Source: JANNAT01 sp031384605 (GTDB taxonomy: Bacteria; Pseudomonadota; Alphaproteobacteria; Rhodobacterales; Rhodobacteraceae). Taken from it: 8,941 bases of DNA. Both the position numbers and the translations under genes were made by a program. The stretch spans positions 1-8,941 of the forward strand of contig JANNAT010000001.1 of the NCBI GenBank assembly GCA_031384605.1, given 5' to 3'. Under the pieces are notes generated by a model. That model made no database searches, was not told the DNA's origin, and was given only the letters and a program-made list of their open reading frames with translations. This document shows positions 1-6,002 of the stretch, piece after piece (position 1 is the first letter of the stretch; every line of letters begins with the position of its first letter).

Positions 1-19
1 CCCCGGATCAAGTCCGGGG
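1..19. repeat. 7-bp palindrome with 5-base loop, possible REP-like element or cysS 3' hairpin
   Basis: CCCCGGA (1-7) and TCCGGGG (13-19) are perfect inverted repeats around the loop TCAAG. The hairpin starts 18 bases beyond the cysS stop on the minus strand. It has no clear U-tract on the visible side, so it is not a textbook intrinsic terminator. From memory, short palindromes of this CCCCGGA-type recur between genes in many alphaproteobacteria. The window edge may cut a longer element. Confidence 0.45.
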
Positions 20-37
20 CTGCGCTGTGGTTGACGT

Positions 38-1477
38 TCAATTCAGTACCTCAAGTTTAGAGGGAGAGAAATCGTCTGTAGCGGTAGCATCTGGACCTGC
101 GATACTAACTGACAGCTTGATCCCACAATCCTCGATTTTCCTTTTGAGTTCATCTGCCGCTTCGTAGTTCCGCTGATTTCTAAGCGCCTGCCACCGGGCG
201 AGAAGTTCCCTGAGCTTCGGCGAATAAGGGAGATAGTTAAACGAAGCCATGTTCATGTCTTCTCGGAACCACTCAATTGATTCAGCTTCTGGAAAACCAA
301 TCAAATTCATAGCTGCTTTTAAGCCTGCCCAATCATCTCTGTGGCTCAAACCATGCATTTCGGAGATTGCTCCTGCAGTGCTAAGATCGTTGGAAAGAAG
401 GTTCAGCACATCCTTCGGAACCTCGCTTGACGCGGTGATGCCATCAGTCCCCCGAAACCAAGCTTTGAGAGTATGGCGCGCAGAGATAGCCTTCTCCGCC
501 GTCCAATCCATCGGCTTCCCATAATGCGTGCTGAGCAACACAAACCGGATCACCTCCCCCGGCACACCCTGATCCAGCAAATCCCTTACCGTAAAGAAAT
601 TGCCCAAGCTTTTGGACATCTTCTTACCTTCAACCTGCAGCATCTCATTATGCATCCACACATTGGCGAACCCGCCTTTGGGGTGGGCGCAGGCCGACTG
701 CGCAATTTCATTCTCATGGTGGGGAAACTGCAAATCCAAGCCGCCCGCGTGAATGTCGAAGGATTTCTGATCCTCGGGCAGGTCTTTCATCAGCAATTCA
801 TCTGCCATAGCAGAGCATTCGATATGCCAGCCCGGACGGCCCCGGCCCCATGGGCTGTTCCAGCCCGGCTCATCTTCATTTGACGGTTTCCACAAAACGA
901 AATCCATCGGATCTTCTTTGAAGGGCGATACTTCCACCCGCGCGCCTGCGATCATGTCGTCAACCGACCGTCCCGACAGCGCGCCATAGCTCTTGTACGA
1001 ACGTACACGAAACAGCACATGGCCTTGCACTGCATAAGCGTGGCCCGATGCGATCAAACCCTCAATCATCGCCACCATTGGCGCGATAAACTCGGTCGCT
1101 CTCGGCTCAAAATTCGGCCGCAGCGCGCCCAACGCGTCCATATCAGCGTGATACCAAGCGATGGTTTCATCCGTCCGCTCATGGATCAACGCCTCAAGAC
1201 TGCGGGTATCGCCGGCCTGTTGCCGGCGCAGGGCTTCGGCGTTGATTTTGTCATCGACATCGGTGAAATTGCGCACATAGGTGACGTGATCTGGCCCGTA
1301 GACATGGCGCAAAAGCCGATACAGCACGTCAAACACCACCACGGGCCGCGCGTTGCCAAGATGCGCTCGGTCATACACCGTGGGGCCGCAGACATACATC
1401 CGCACGTTTTGATCATCAATCGGGGTGAAATCCTGTTTCGTCCGCGTCTTGGTGTTGTGCAGCCGGATCTTCGTCAT
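38..1477 (-). CDS. cysS: Cysteinyl-tRNA synthetase (CysRS)
   Basis: This cytoplasmic class I aminoacyl-tRNA synthetase charges tRNA-Cys with cysteine using ATP. The 479-residue protein is slightly longer than the E. coli enzyme (461). The HIGH-type motif is HLGNAR (from H39) and the KMSKS loop is residues 286-290. By analogy with E. coli CysRS, the zinc ligands are C30 (in CGPTVY), C221 (in CSAM), H253 and E257 (in FPHHENE). The Rossmann catalytic core runs to about residue 325, followed by the helical anticodon-binding region, which has the typical 'ADELKRKIEDCGI' motif at about 441-453. The ATG start follows a GGGGTAAG stretch that could serve as a weak ribosome binding site. The last third of the gene is clearly more AT-rich than the rest (see findings). 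No partner gene is visible in the same direction. Confidence 0.97.
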   Translation of the reverse strand: MTKIRLHNTKTRTKQDFTPIDDQNVRMYVCGPTVYDRAHLGNARPVVVFDVLYRLLRHVYGPDHVTYVRNFTDVDDKINAEALRRQQAGDTRSLEALIHERTDETIAWYHADMDALGALRPNFEPRATEFIAPMVAMIEGLIASGHAYAVQGHVLFRVRSYKSYGALSGRSVDDMIAGARVEVSPFKEDPMDFVLWKPSNEDEPGWNSPWGRGRPGWHIECSAMADELLMKDLPEDQKSFDIHAGGLDLQFPHHENEIAQSACAHPKGGFANVWMHNEMLQVEGKKMSKSLGNFFTVRDLLDQGVPGEVIRFVLLSTHYGKPMDWTAEKAISARHTLKAWFRGTDGITASSEVPKDVLNLLSNDLSTAGAISEMHGLSHRDDWAGLKAAMNLIGFPEAESIEWFREDMNMASFNYLPYSPKLRELLARWQALRNQRNYEAADELKRKIEDCGIKLSVSIAGPDATATDDFSPSKLEVLN

Positions 1478-1629
1478 GGTCTTACCCCAAAGTGGTTTGT
1501 GCAGTCCCTGTTGCGGGGTGCAGTCTCAACTTTGTGGTGAACAAGAAGAAACCCCCGCGTGACGTTGTGTCAGCCGGGAATACAGCAAATCCGAATGGTT
1601 GCGTGTGTCTTCATGGGTTTGGGGTAGCA

Positions 1630-1648
1630 TGCCCGACCGCGCCGGGCA
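1630..1648 (-). terminator. Short hairpin downstream of the VOC gene
   Basis: TGCCCG (1630-1635) and CGGGCA (1643-1648) form a 6-bp stem with a 7-base loop, starting 15 bases past the VOC stop on the minus strand. No T-run follows it, so an intrinsic terminator is only a weak possibility. The remaining gap up to the cysS start (1478-1629) shows no gene and no promoter I would defend. Confidence 0.3.
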
Positions 1649-1663
1649 AGCTTGGCGTTTGGG

Positions 1664-2044
1664 TCAGCCGTAGCTGACCAGTTCGTATTCAATCCCGTCA
1701 GTATCGTGAAAATAAAACCTGCGCCCCGGATCATAATCGGCATGGCTATGGGTCGCCAGACCTTCCGCCATAACCAAGGCTTCAACCGCATCCAGATCAT
1801 CGACGATCAGCGCAATATGATTTAACGCACCGCAAGCAACGTAACTGTCGTCGCGGCCCGCCTGATCGCCCGGGCCACGGTAAAGCGCGATATACTGCGT
1901 GCCCGTGCCGACATGCACCGTATGGCCGCCGTGGATTGATGCCCCCTGCCAGCGCACAGTCCAGCCAAACAACCGCCCATACAGCGCCGCAGTTGCTGCC
2001 GGATCGGAAACCGTCACGTTCACATGTTCCAAAATTGCCGCCAT
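1664..2044 (-). CDS. VOC-superfamily (glyoxalase/bleomycin-resistance/dioxygenase fold) protein
   Basis: This 126-residue protein has a two-module VOC fold (babbb repeats at about 4-57 and 74-126). Candidate metal ligands are H7 (LEHVNV), H76 (NHIALIVDD) and E121 (IEYELVSY). The second-strand position that is often Glu is not obvious (YIALYRG), so the metal site may be a three-residue triad. The family includes glyoxalase I, extradiol dioxygenases and bleomycin or fosfomycin resistance proteins; the substrate here cannot be read from sequence. I chose the ATG at 2044 because AAGGAG (2051-2056) lies six bases upstream. A start six codons earlier is in frame, but it places this ribosome binding site inside the gene. 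The gene is divergent from soxR and its promoter contains the SoxR box, so it is probably induced by redox-active compounds. A role in detoxifying such a compound, or its product, is inference. Confidence 0.88.
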   Translation of the reverse strand: MAAILEHVNVTVSDPAATAALYGRLFGWTVRWQGASIHGGHTVHVGTGTQYIALYRGPGDQAGRDDSYVACGALNHIALIVDDLDAVEALVMAEGLATHSHADYDPGRRFYFHDTDGIEYELVSYG

Positions 2045-2050
2045 GATTTG

Positions 2051-2056
2051 CTCCTT
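2051..2056 (-). promoter_or_regulatory. Shine-Dalgarno that sets the VOC start
   Basis: On the minus strand AAGGAG is followed by six bases and ATG at 2044. This strong site argues against the in-frame ATG at 2062. Confidence 0.8.
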
Positions 2057-2071
2057 TTTCATCGCAGCTTC

Positions 2072-2080
2072 TGGTATAAA
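2072..2080 (+). promoter_or_regulatory. Candidate extended -10 promoter for soxR
   Basis: TGGTATAAA reads as TGn followed by TATAAA (five of six consensus bases in the hexamer). No good -35 is visible, as is usual for extended -10 promoters. Transcription would start near 2087, inside the SoxR box (2082-2099), so bound SoxR could repress its own gene. The ATG is about 27 bases further on. This is inferred from sequence alone. Confidence 0.5.
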
Positions 2081-2103
2081 ACCTCAAGTCCACTGTAGAT
2101 CAA
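2073..2103 (-). promoter_or_regulatory. SoxR-type promoter of the VOC gene (19-base spacer)
   Basis: On the minus strand, TTGATC (-35, 2098-2103) and TATACC (-10, 2073-2078) are separated by exactly 19 bases. MerR-family activators work on such over-long spacers, and the E. coli soxS promoter also has 19. The operator half ACTTGAGG sits at the same offset from the -10 as in soxS as I remember it. The predicted start is near 2066, giving a leader of about 20 bases that contains the AAGGAG site. The -35 overlaps the soxR ribosome binding site by two bases. Confidence 0.75.
2082..2099. promoter_or_regulatory. SoxR box (operator)
   Basis: CCTCAAGTCCACTGTAGA matches the 18-base SoxR box CCTCAAGTTAACTTGAGG perfectly in the left half (8/8) and at five of eight positions in the right half. 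It lies between soxR and the VOC gene, next to the gene for the protein expected to bind it. The perfect half is proximal to the VOC -10. Confidence 0.8.
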
Positions 2104-2107
2104 GGAG
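2102..2107 (+). promoter_or_regulatory. Shine-Dalgarno of soxR
   Basis: AAGGAG is six bases upstream of the ATG at 2114. It overlaps the -35 of the opposing VOC promoter by two bases, showing how compact this control region is. Confidence 0.8.
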
Positions 2108-2113
2108 AATCTG

Positions 2114-2572
2114 ATGCCCAAGAACGGCCTTGCCATCGGCGATCTGGCGGCGCGCACCGGGTTGTCGGTGCCCGCAATCCGGCATTATGAAACGCTGGGG
2201 CTGATCGCACCTTTGCGCAACGCGGGCGGGCATCGCAGGTATGACCGCGCTGATATCAGGCGGCTGTCGTTTGTGATGATAGCGCAAAGCCTGGGGTTCC
2301 CGTTGGCGCGAATCGGGGCGGCGTTGCAGGCCTTGCCGCAAGGCCGCGCGCCGAACCGGGCGGATTGGACCGTGATTTCTGCACAGTTTGGCCGCGACAT
2401 TGACGCCCGCATCGCAGCCCTGACGCAATTGCGCGACAAGCTGGACGGCTGCATCGGTTGCGGGTGCTTGTCACTTGACACCTGTGCGCTTTGGAACCCT
2501 GCCGACCGCGCGGGCGCGCATGGCAAAGGCCCGCGCTATCTGATGGGTGACCGCCCTGCCCCGTTGACCTGA
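2114..2572 (+). CDS. soxR: Redox-sensing MerR-family activator SoxR
   Basis: SoxR is a dimeric cytoplasmic transcription factor whose [2Fe-2S] cluster is oxidised by redox-cycling compounds, which distorts and activates target promoters with long spacers. The 152-residue protein has the MerR winged helix-turn-helix at about 7-74, starting 'AIGDLAARTGLSVPAIRHYE' and containing GGHRRYDR. A dimerisation helix follows at about 84-112. The cluster-binding cysteines C113, C116, C118 and C124 have the exact SoxR spacing C-x2-C-x-C-x5-C, and the NPADR segment downstream is also typical. This cysteine pattern separates SoxR from ZntR, CueR and other MerR proteins. There is no soxS (AraC-type) gene in the window, as expected outside the enterics, where SoxR acts directly on a small set of targets. 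The likely local target is the divergent VOC gene; the YjbR-family gene 26 bases downstream may be co-transcribed. Confidence 0.95.
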   Translation: MPKNGLAIGDLAARTGLSVPAIRHYETLGLIAPLRNAGGHRRYDRADIRRLSFVMIAQSLGFPLARIGAALQALPQGRAPNRADWTVISAQFGRDIDARIAALTQLRDKLDGCIGCGCLSLDTCALWNPADRAGAHGKGPRYLMGDRPAPLT

Positions 2573-2598
2573 CGCGCCTGCCCCCGCATCATCGCGCC

Positions 2599-2961
2599 AT
2601 GACCCGCGCCCTTGTAAATGCCCATGCCGCGACGCTGCCCGGTGCCGAAGTGTCCGACCCCTGGGGTGGTGGGCATGAGGCGTGGAAGGTTGGCGGCAAA
2701 ATGTTTGCCGTTGTCGGCGTGATGGATGACGGCGTTTCGGTGAAATGCGCCGATGTGGAGACCGCGCAATTGTTGATCGAAATGGGCCGCGCCATTCGGG
2801 CACCGTATTTTCACGCCTCATGGGTGCGGCTGCCGTGGGGGCTGGTTTCGGAGGATGAACTATATGAACGGATGACGATTTCTTATCGGCTGATCCGGGG
2901 TGGTTTGTCGAAGAAGTTGCAGGCGAGTTTGGGCGGTCAGGCGAGCAAGATGGATGTTTAA
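2599..2961 (+). CDS. MmcQ/YjbR family protein
   Basis: This 120-residue protein matches the YjbR family (MmcQ-like, CyaY-like fold). Recognisable blocks are the N-terminal 'GHEAWKVGGKMFAVVG' segment (25-40), the 'VSVKC' strand at about 46-50 and 'APYFHASWVRLPWG' (68-81), followed by a C-terminal helix (about 84-110). Small basic proteins of this family have been suggested to bind nucleic acid, but no function is established. The first ATG in frame gives the usual length (E. coli YjbR is about 118 residues). No clear Shine-Dalgarno precedes it. It lies 26 bases after soxR on the same strand with no terminator between, so the two are probably co-transcribed. Whether it is part of the redox response is unknown. 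Confidence 0.85.
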   Translation: MTRALVNAHAATLPGAEVSDPWGGGHEAWKVGGKMFAVVGVMDDGVSVKCADVETAQLLIEMGRAIRAPYFHASWVRLPWGLVSEDELYERMTISYRLIRGGLSKKLQASLGGQASKMDV

Positions 2962-3125
2962 GCCAGAATGGATGGGTTTCGGGCGTGGTGCATTGCTGCT
3001 TTTGAAAAGCGCGCCTGCGTGGCGGGCAAAGCCGGACGCGCTGTTGGCCCTTCGGAACGTTTGACGCCACGCGCAATGATGTCATGGTGGGGATAACCGT
3101 TGTGTCCGAGGTATTGAGGTAGTCC

Positions 3126-3980
3126 ATGCTGCGCATATTGATCCTGGCTTTCATCTTCCCGGCGATGGGCATGGCGCAAACCCTGCCCCAGCCGTTGACC
3201 GACACAGTGTCGGATTACGCCAATCTGCTGACGCCTGAACAGGAAACGGATCTGACCGCCACGTTAAGGGCGGCGCGAAATCAGACAGGCGTGCATATCA
3301 CGCTGGCCACCATGGGGCGGATTTCTGATTTTGGTGGGTCCGGTCAAAGTATTGAAACTTATGGTAAAAAGCTGTTCAATTCCTGGGGGATTGGCGACGC
3401 CACCCGCAACGACGGCGTGTTGATCCTGATCGCCAAAGACGATCGGGAAATGCGGATCGCTTTGGGCGCGGGCTATGATCCGGTTTATGACGGGCTGGCG
3501 CAACGGGTGATGGACCGCGATGTTTTGCCGCTGTTCAAGGAGGGTGATTATCCTGCCGGGATTGGGGCGGCTGTGGCGGGCGTGATCGAGCGGATCGCTA
3601 AACCCTTTGCCGCCAAAACGCCGCCGCAAGATCTGGTCACCGATGACAGTTGGATCCTTTACCCGGTGTTTGGGTTTTTTGGCCTTGTCGCTGCTGCCAT
3701 TGCCGCGATTGCCGGGCATCGCCAGATCGGGGATGTCGTCACGCGGTGGACGCGTTGCCCGTCGTGCGGCGCGCGCAGCCAGACCCGCAGCAGGGTTGTC
3801 GATCTGGCCGCAACCCGAACGTCGGCGGGGCACGGGATGCAAACGACGCGGTGTTCGTCGTGCCAGCGCGAGCAGCAGATGCCTTATGCAATTTCCAGAT
3901 TGAGCAGCCCAAGCAGTTCCGGCAGCAGCGGCTTTGGCGGTGGCGGATCATCGGGCGGCGGGGCAACGGGCAAGTGGTAG
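3126..3980 (+). CDS. TPM-domain protein with membrane anchor, zinc ribbon and Gly-rich tail
   Basis: The 284-residue protein starts with a signal peptide (about 1-17, probable cleavage at GMA|QT). The TPM domain at about 24-157 (YgcG/Psb32-like, Pfam TPM_phosphatase) has the recognisable DYANLL, DGVLILIA and GAGYDPV blocks. A transmembrane segment follows at about 176-196. Then comes a zinc ribbon with CxxC pairs C211/C214 and C243/C246, and a Ser/Gly-rich tail ending GGGATGKW, a tail type common in this family. The predicted topology is a periplasmic TPM domain with the zinc ribbon and tail in the cytoplasm. TPM proteins include thylakoid proteins linked to photosystem II repair, and phosphatase activity has been reported for some; the bacterial role is largely unknown. 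TPM genes often accompany lemA, but none is present here. TGAGG at 3115-3119 can serve as ribosome binding site. Codon use is ordinary for the window. Confidence 0.88.
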   Translation: MLRILILAFIFPAMGMAQTLPQPLTDTVSDYANLLTPEQETDLTATLRAARNQTGVHITLATMGRISDFGGSGQSIETYGKKLFNSWGIGDATRNDGVLILIAKDDREMRIALGAGYDPVYDGLAQRVMDRDVLPLFKEGDYPAGIGAAVAGVIERIAKPFAAKTPPQDLVTDDSWILYPVFGFFGLVAAAIAAIAGHRQIGDVVTRWTRCPSCGARSQTRSRVVDLAATRTSAGHGMQTTRCSSCQREQQMPYAISRLSSPSSSGSSGFGGGGSSGGGATGKW

Positions 3981-3998
3981 CCGGTTTTTGGGGCTGAC

Positions 3999-4025
3999 AA
4001 AAAAGACGGGGGTTTCACACCCCCG
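3999..4025 (-). terminator. Intrinsic terminator of uup
   Basis: CGGGGGT (4007-4013) and ACCCCCG (4019-4025) form a perfect 7-bp GC-rich stem with loop TTCAC. Read on the minus strand, the stem is followed by TC and six T (A-run at 3999-4004 on the plus strand). This is the classic layout for ending transcription of the minus-strand uup gene, about 100 bases past its stop. On the plus strand no T-run follows directly, so it serves the TPM gene less well. Confidence 0.75.
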
Positions 4026-4028
4026 CCC

Positions 4029-4082
4029 AAAAAGTTGGCACTTTTGGGACTCCCCCGTGGGATATTTTTGAACAGATGAAAC
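4029..4082 (+). repeat. Putative Rhodobacterales intergenic motif (terminator-like)
   Basis: Downstream of the TPM gene there is a C-rich block TCCCCCG (4051-4057), then GGGATATTTTT (4059-4069), then CAGATGAAA (4073-4081). I remember a very similar order (CCCCCGGGATATTTTT followed by CAGATGAAA) after many genes in Rhodobacter, Paracoccus and Roseobacter genomes. Just upstream, CCCAAAAAG (4026-4034) and CTTTTGGG (4041-4048) pair around TTGGCA with one bulge. The T-rich stretch after the C/G block would suit plus-strand termination for the TPM gene. The recurrence claim rests on memory, not on a search. Confidence 0.4.
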
Positions 4083-4125
4083 GCAATTTTAGACAAATTT
4101 TAGGGGTATTGTCTGGATTGGCTGT

Positions 4126-5931
4126 CTAGCTGTCAGCGCGCTCTTCCAACGCCAGCCATTCGGCTTCGGCTTTGACCAGTGCTGCTTGACGGTCGGCCAG
4201 CGCCTCGGATCCTTTGCGGAATTTCACCGGATCGCGGGAAAACATATCCTCGCCTTCCAAGACTTCGGAAAGGCGCGAAATTTCAGTTTCAAGTCCCGAA
4301 ATAATATCTGGCAAGGCGCCAAGCCGGTTGCGTTCTGAAAAGCTTAAACCTTGGGCCTTTTTGCCCGCGGGTTTTCCAACGGGGGTTGATCCCCTTGGTT
4401 TGGTTGGCGTCTCAGCCGCCCCTTCGCCGCGTTGGCGGGCATAATCTGACCAGCCTCCGGGATAAGCCGTGGCCATGCCGTTGCCTTCCAGTGCCACCGT
4501 GGTGGTGGCGATGCGGTCGATGAAATCGCGGTCGTGGCTGACCAACAGCACCGTGCCATCGTAATCGCCAAGGATGTCTTGCAGCAGATCAAGCGTTTCG
4601 ACATCCAGATCGTTGGTAGGTTCATCCAAAATCAGCAGGTTGGACGGTTGCGCCATCAATCGCGCCAACAACAGCCGCGCCTTTTCGCCGCCCGACAGCG
4701 ATTTCACCGGCGCGCGGGCCTGACGTTCGTCGAACAGGAAATCTTTGAGGTAGGCGACCACATGTTTGGGGTTGCCGCGCACCATCACCTGATCAGAGGC
4801 ACCTGATACCCGCATCATCGGATCATTGGTCAGGCTGTCCCACAGGGTTGCCTCGGGGTCGAGTTTCGCGCGGGCCTGATCGAAAACGGCGATCTCAAGG
4901 TTTGTGCCAAGGGTAACGGTGCCCGCATCCGGGGCCAACTCGCCGGTCAGCATTTTCAAGAGCGTCGTTTTGCCCACCCCATTGGGGCCAACAAACGCCA
5001 CCCGATCCCCGCGCAGCACGCGCAGATCGAAGCCTTGGACGATTTGTTTGTCACCAAAGATTTTGGTAATGCTTTTCGCCTCGATCACCCGCTTGCCTGA
5101 TTGTTGACCTGCGTCAAATTCCATCGCCGCAGTGCCCTGACGACGGATCTGGCTGCCGCGTTCATCGCGAAGGGCCGCCAGTGCGCGCACCCGGCCTTGG
5201 TTGCGTTTGCGCCGCGCCGATATGCCTTCAACGGCCCATTTCGCCTCGGCCTTGATTTTGCGATCCAGTTTGTGGCGGGCATCGTCTTCTTCGGCCCAGA
5301 CGGTTTCGCGCCATTCCTCGAACCCTTCAAACCCGGATTCGCGCCGACGCACTTGGCCGCGATCCACCCAAAGCGTGGCTTTGGACAGCGCCCGCAAGAA
5401 CGCCCGGTCGTGGCTGATCAGAACAAATCCGGTGCGGGTATTGGTTAATTCTGCTTCCAGCCATTCGATGGCGTGGATGTCCAGATGGTTAGTCGGCTCA
5501 TCCAGCAGCATCAGTTCGGGGGCTTCGGCCAGCAGTTTGGCCAAGGCTGCACGGCGACGTTCCCCCCCCGAGGCGGTGGCGACGGGGGTGTCGGGATTGA
5601 ATTTCAAGCCTTCGGCCACCATCGGCACTTTGTATTCTTCGCCGTCGGGCAGGTTGGATGCGGCGTAATCGCCCAGCGTTTCAAACCCCGACAGATCAGG
5701 GTCTTGTTCCATATAGCCCACAGTGACGCCCGGTGGCACCACGCGAATGCCGCGATCAGCCTCGCTTAACCCCGCCATCACCTTCATCAAGGTGGATTTG
5801 CCAGAGCCGTTGCGCCCGACCAAGGCCACCCGGTCATTGGGTTGCACCACAAGGTCCAGATCATCAAAGATCGGGTTGCCACCAAAGGTAAGCGAGATGC
5901 CGGAAAGCTGAAGAAGGGGAATGCGTGCCAT
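4126..5931 (-). CDS. uup: ABC-F ATPase, Uup subfamily
   Basis: This soluble protein has two ATP-binding cassettes in one chain and no membrane domain. With the ATG at 5931 it has 601 residues. Cassette 1 has Walker A GRNGSGKST (39-47), signature ASGGE (120-124) and Walker B LMLLDEPTNHLD (140-151). Cassette 2 has Walker A GPNGVGKTT (315-323), signature LSGGE (412-416) and LILDEPTNDLD (433-443). The charged inter-domain linker (about 200-275) is typical of ABC-F proteins. The C-terminal coiled coil (about 528-598), starting SFSERNRLGALP, points to Uup rather than EttA, which lacks this extension. ABC-F proteins act on the ribosome; E. coli Uup is linked to translation and ribosome assembly and also binds branched DNA and affects transposon excision. 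An in-frame GTG start at 5973 adds 14 residues without family similarity. Neither start has a good Shine-Dalgarno (see findings). It lies 71 bases after olsB on the same strand. Confidence 0.9.
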   Translation of the reverse strand: MARIPLLQLSGISLTFGGNPIFDDLDLVVQPNDRVALVGRNGSGKSTLMKVMAGLSEADRGIRVVPPGVTVGYMEQDPDLSGFETLGDYAASNLPDGEEYKVPMVAEGLKFNPDTPVATASGGERRRAALAKLLAEAPELMLLDEPTNHLDIHAIEWLEAELTNTRTGFVLISHDRAFLRALSKATLWVDRGQVRRRESGFEGFEEWRETVWAEEDDARHKLDRKIKAEAKWAVEGISARRKRNQGRVRALAALRDERGSQIRRQGTAAMEFDAGQQSGKRVIEAKSITKIFGDKQIVQGFDLRVLRGDRVAFVGPNGVGKTTLLKMLTGELAPDAGTVTLGTNLEIAVFDQARAKLDPEATLWDSLTNDPMMRVSGASDQVMVRGNPKHVVAYLKDFLFDERQARAPVKSLSGGEKARLLLARLMAQPSNLLILDEPTNDLDVETLDLLQDILGDYDGTVLLVSHDRDFIDRIATTTVALEGNGMATAYPGGWSDYARQRGEGAAETPTKPRGSTPVGKPAGKKAQGLSFSERNRLGALPDIISGLETEISRLSEVLEGEDMFSRDPVKFRKGSEALADRQAALVKAEAEWLALEERADS

Positions 5932-5938
5932 CCGCGGT

Positions 5939-5967
5939 GATCTAGGGGGCTGCGCGACTAAGGTCAA
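5939..5967 (-). promoter_or_regulatory. Candidate uup promoter
   Basis: On the minus strand, TTGACC (-35, 5962-5967, five of six) and TAGATC (-10, 5939-5944, three of six) are 17 bases apart. Transcription would start at about 5931-5933, at or next to the ATG at 5931, giving a leaderless or nearly leaderless mRNA. The -10 is poor, so uup may depend on read-through from olsB instead. Confidence 0.4.
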
Positions 5968-6002
5968 CGCCACCTGAGGCGGGTTTTTGCGTAAACTGCG
6001 GC

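Noticed and set aside
49..66. A second CCTCAAGT resembling a SoxR half-site
   Set aside because: It lies inside the cysS coding end, the other half matches poorly (about 3 of 8) and no promoter with a suitable spacer faces a gene.
3008..3042. Inverted repeat AGCGCG...CGCGCT after the YjbR gene
   Set aside because: Only 6 bp with a 23-base loop and no T-run; common by chance in GC-rich DNA. The 164-base gap 2962-3125 otherwise shows nothing I can defend.
2471..3205. A 244-codon open frame on the minus strand
   Set aside because: It runs antisense through soxR and the YjbR gene, both firmly identified, and its protein is rich in Arg, Pro and Ser as expected of a shadow frame in GC-rich DNA.
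3264..3842. A 192-codon open frame on the minus strand
   Set aside because: It overlaps the TPM gene, whose domains and zinc-ribbon cysteines are in the plus frame.
5932..5973. Upstream GTG start of uup adding 14 residues
   Set aside because: The extra residues do not resemble the family N-terminus, there is no ribosome binding site, and the stretch contains the likely promoter.
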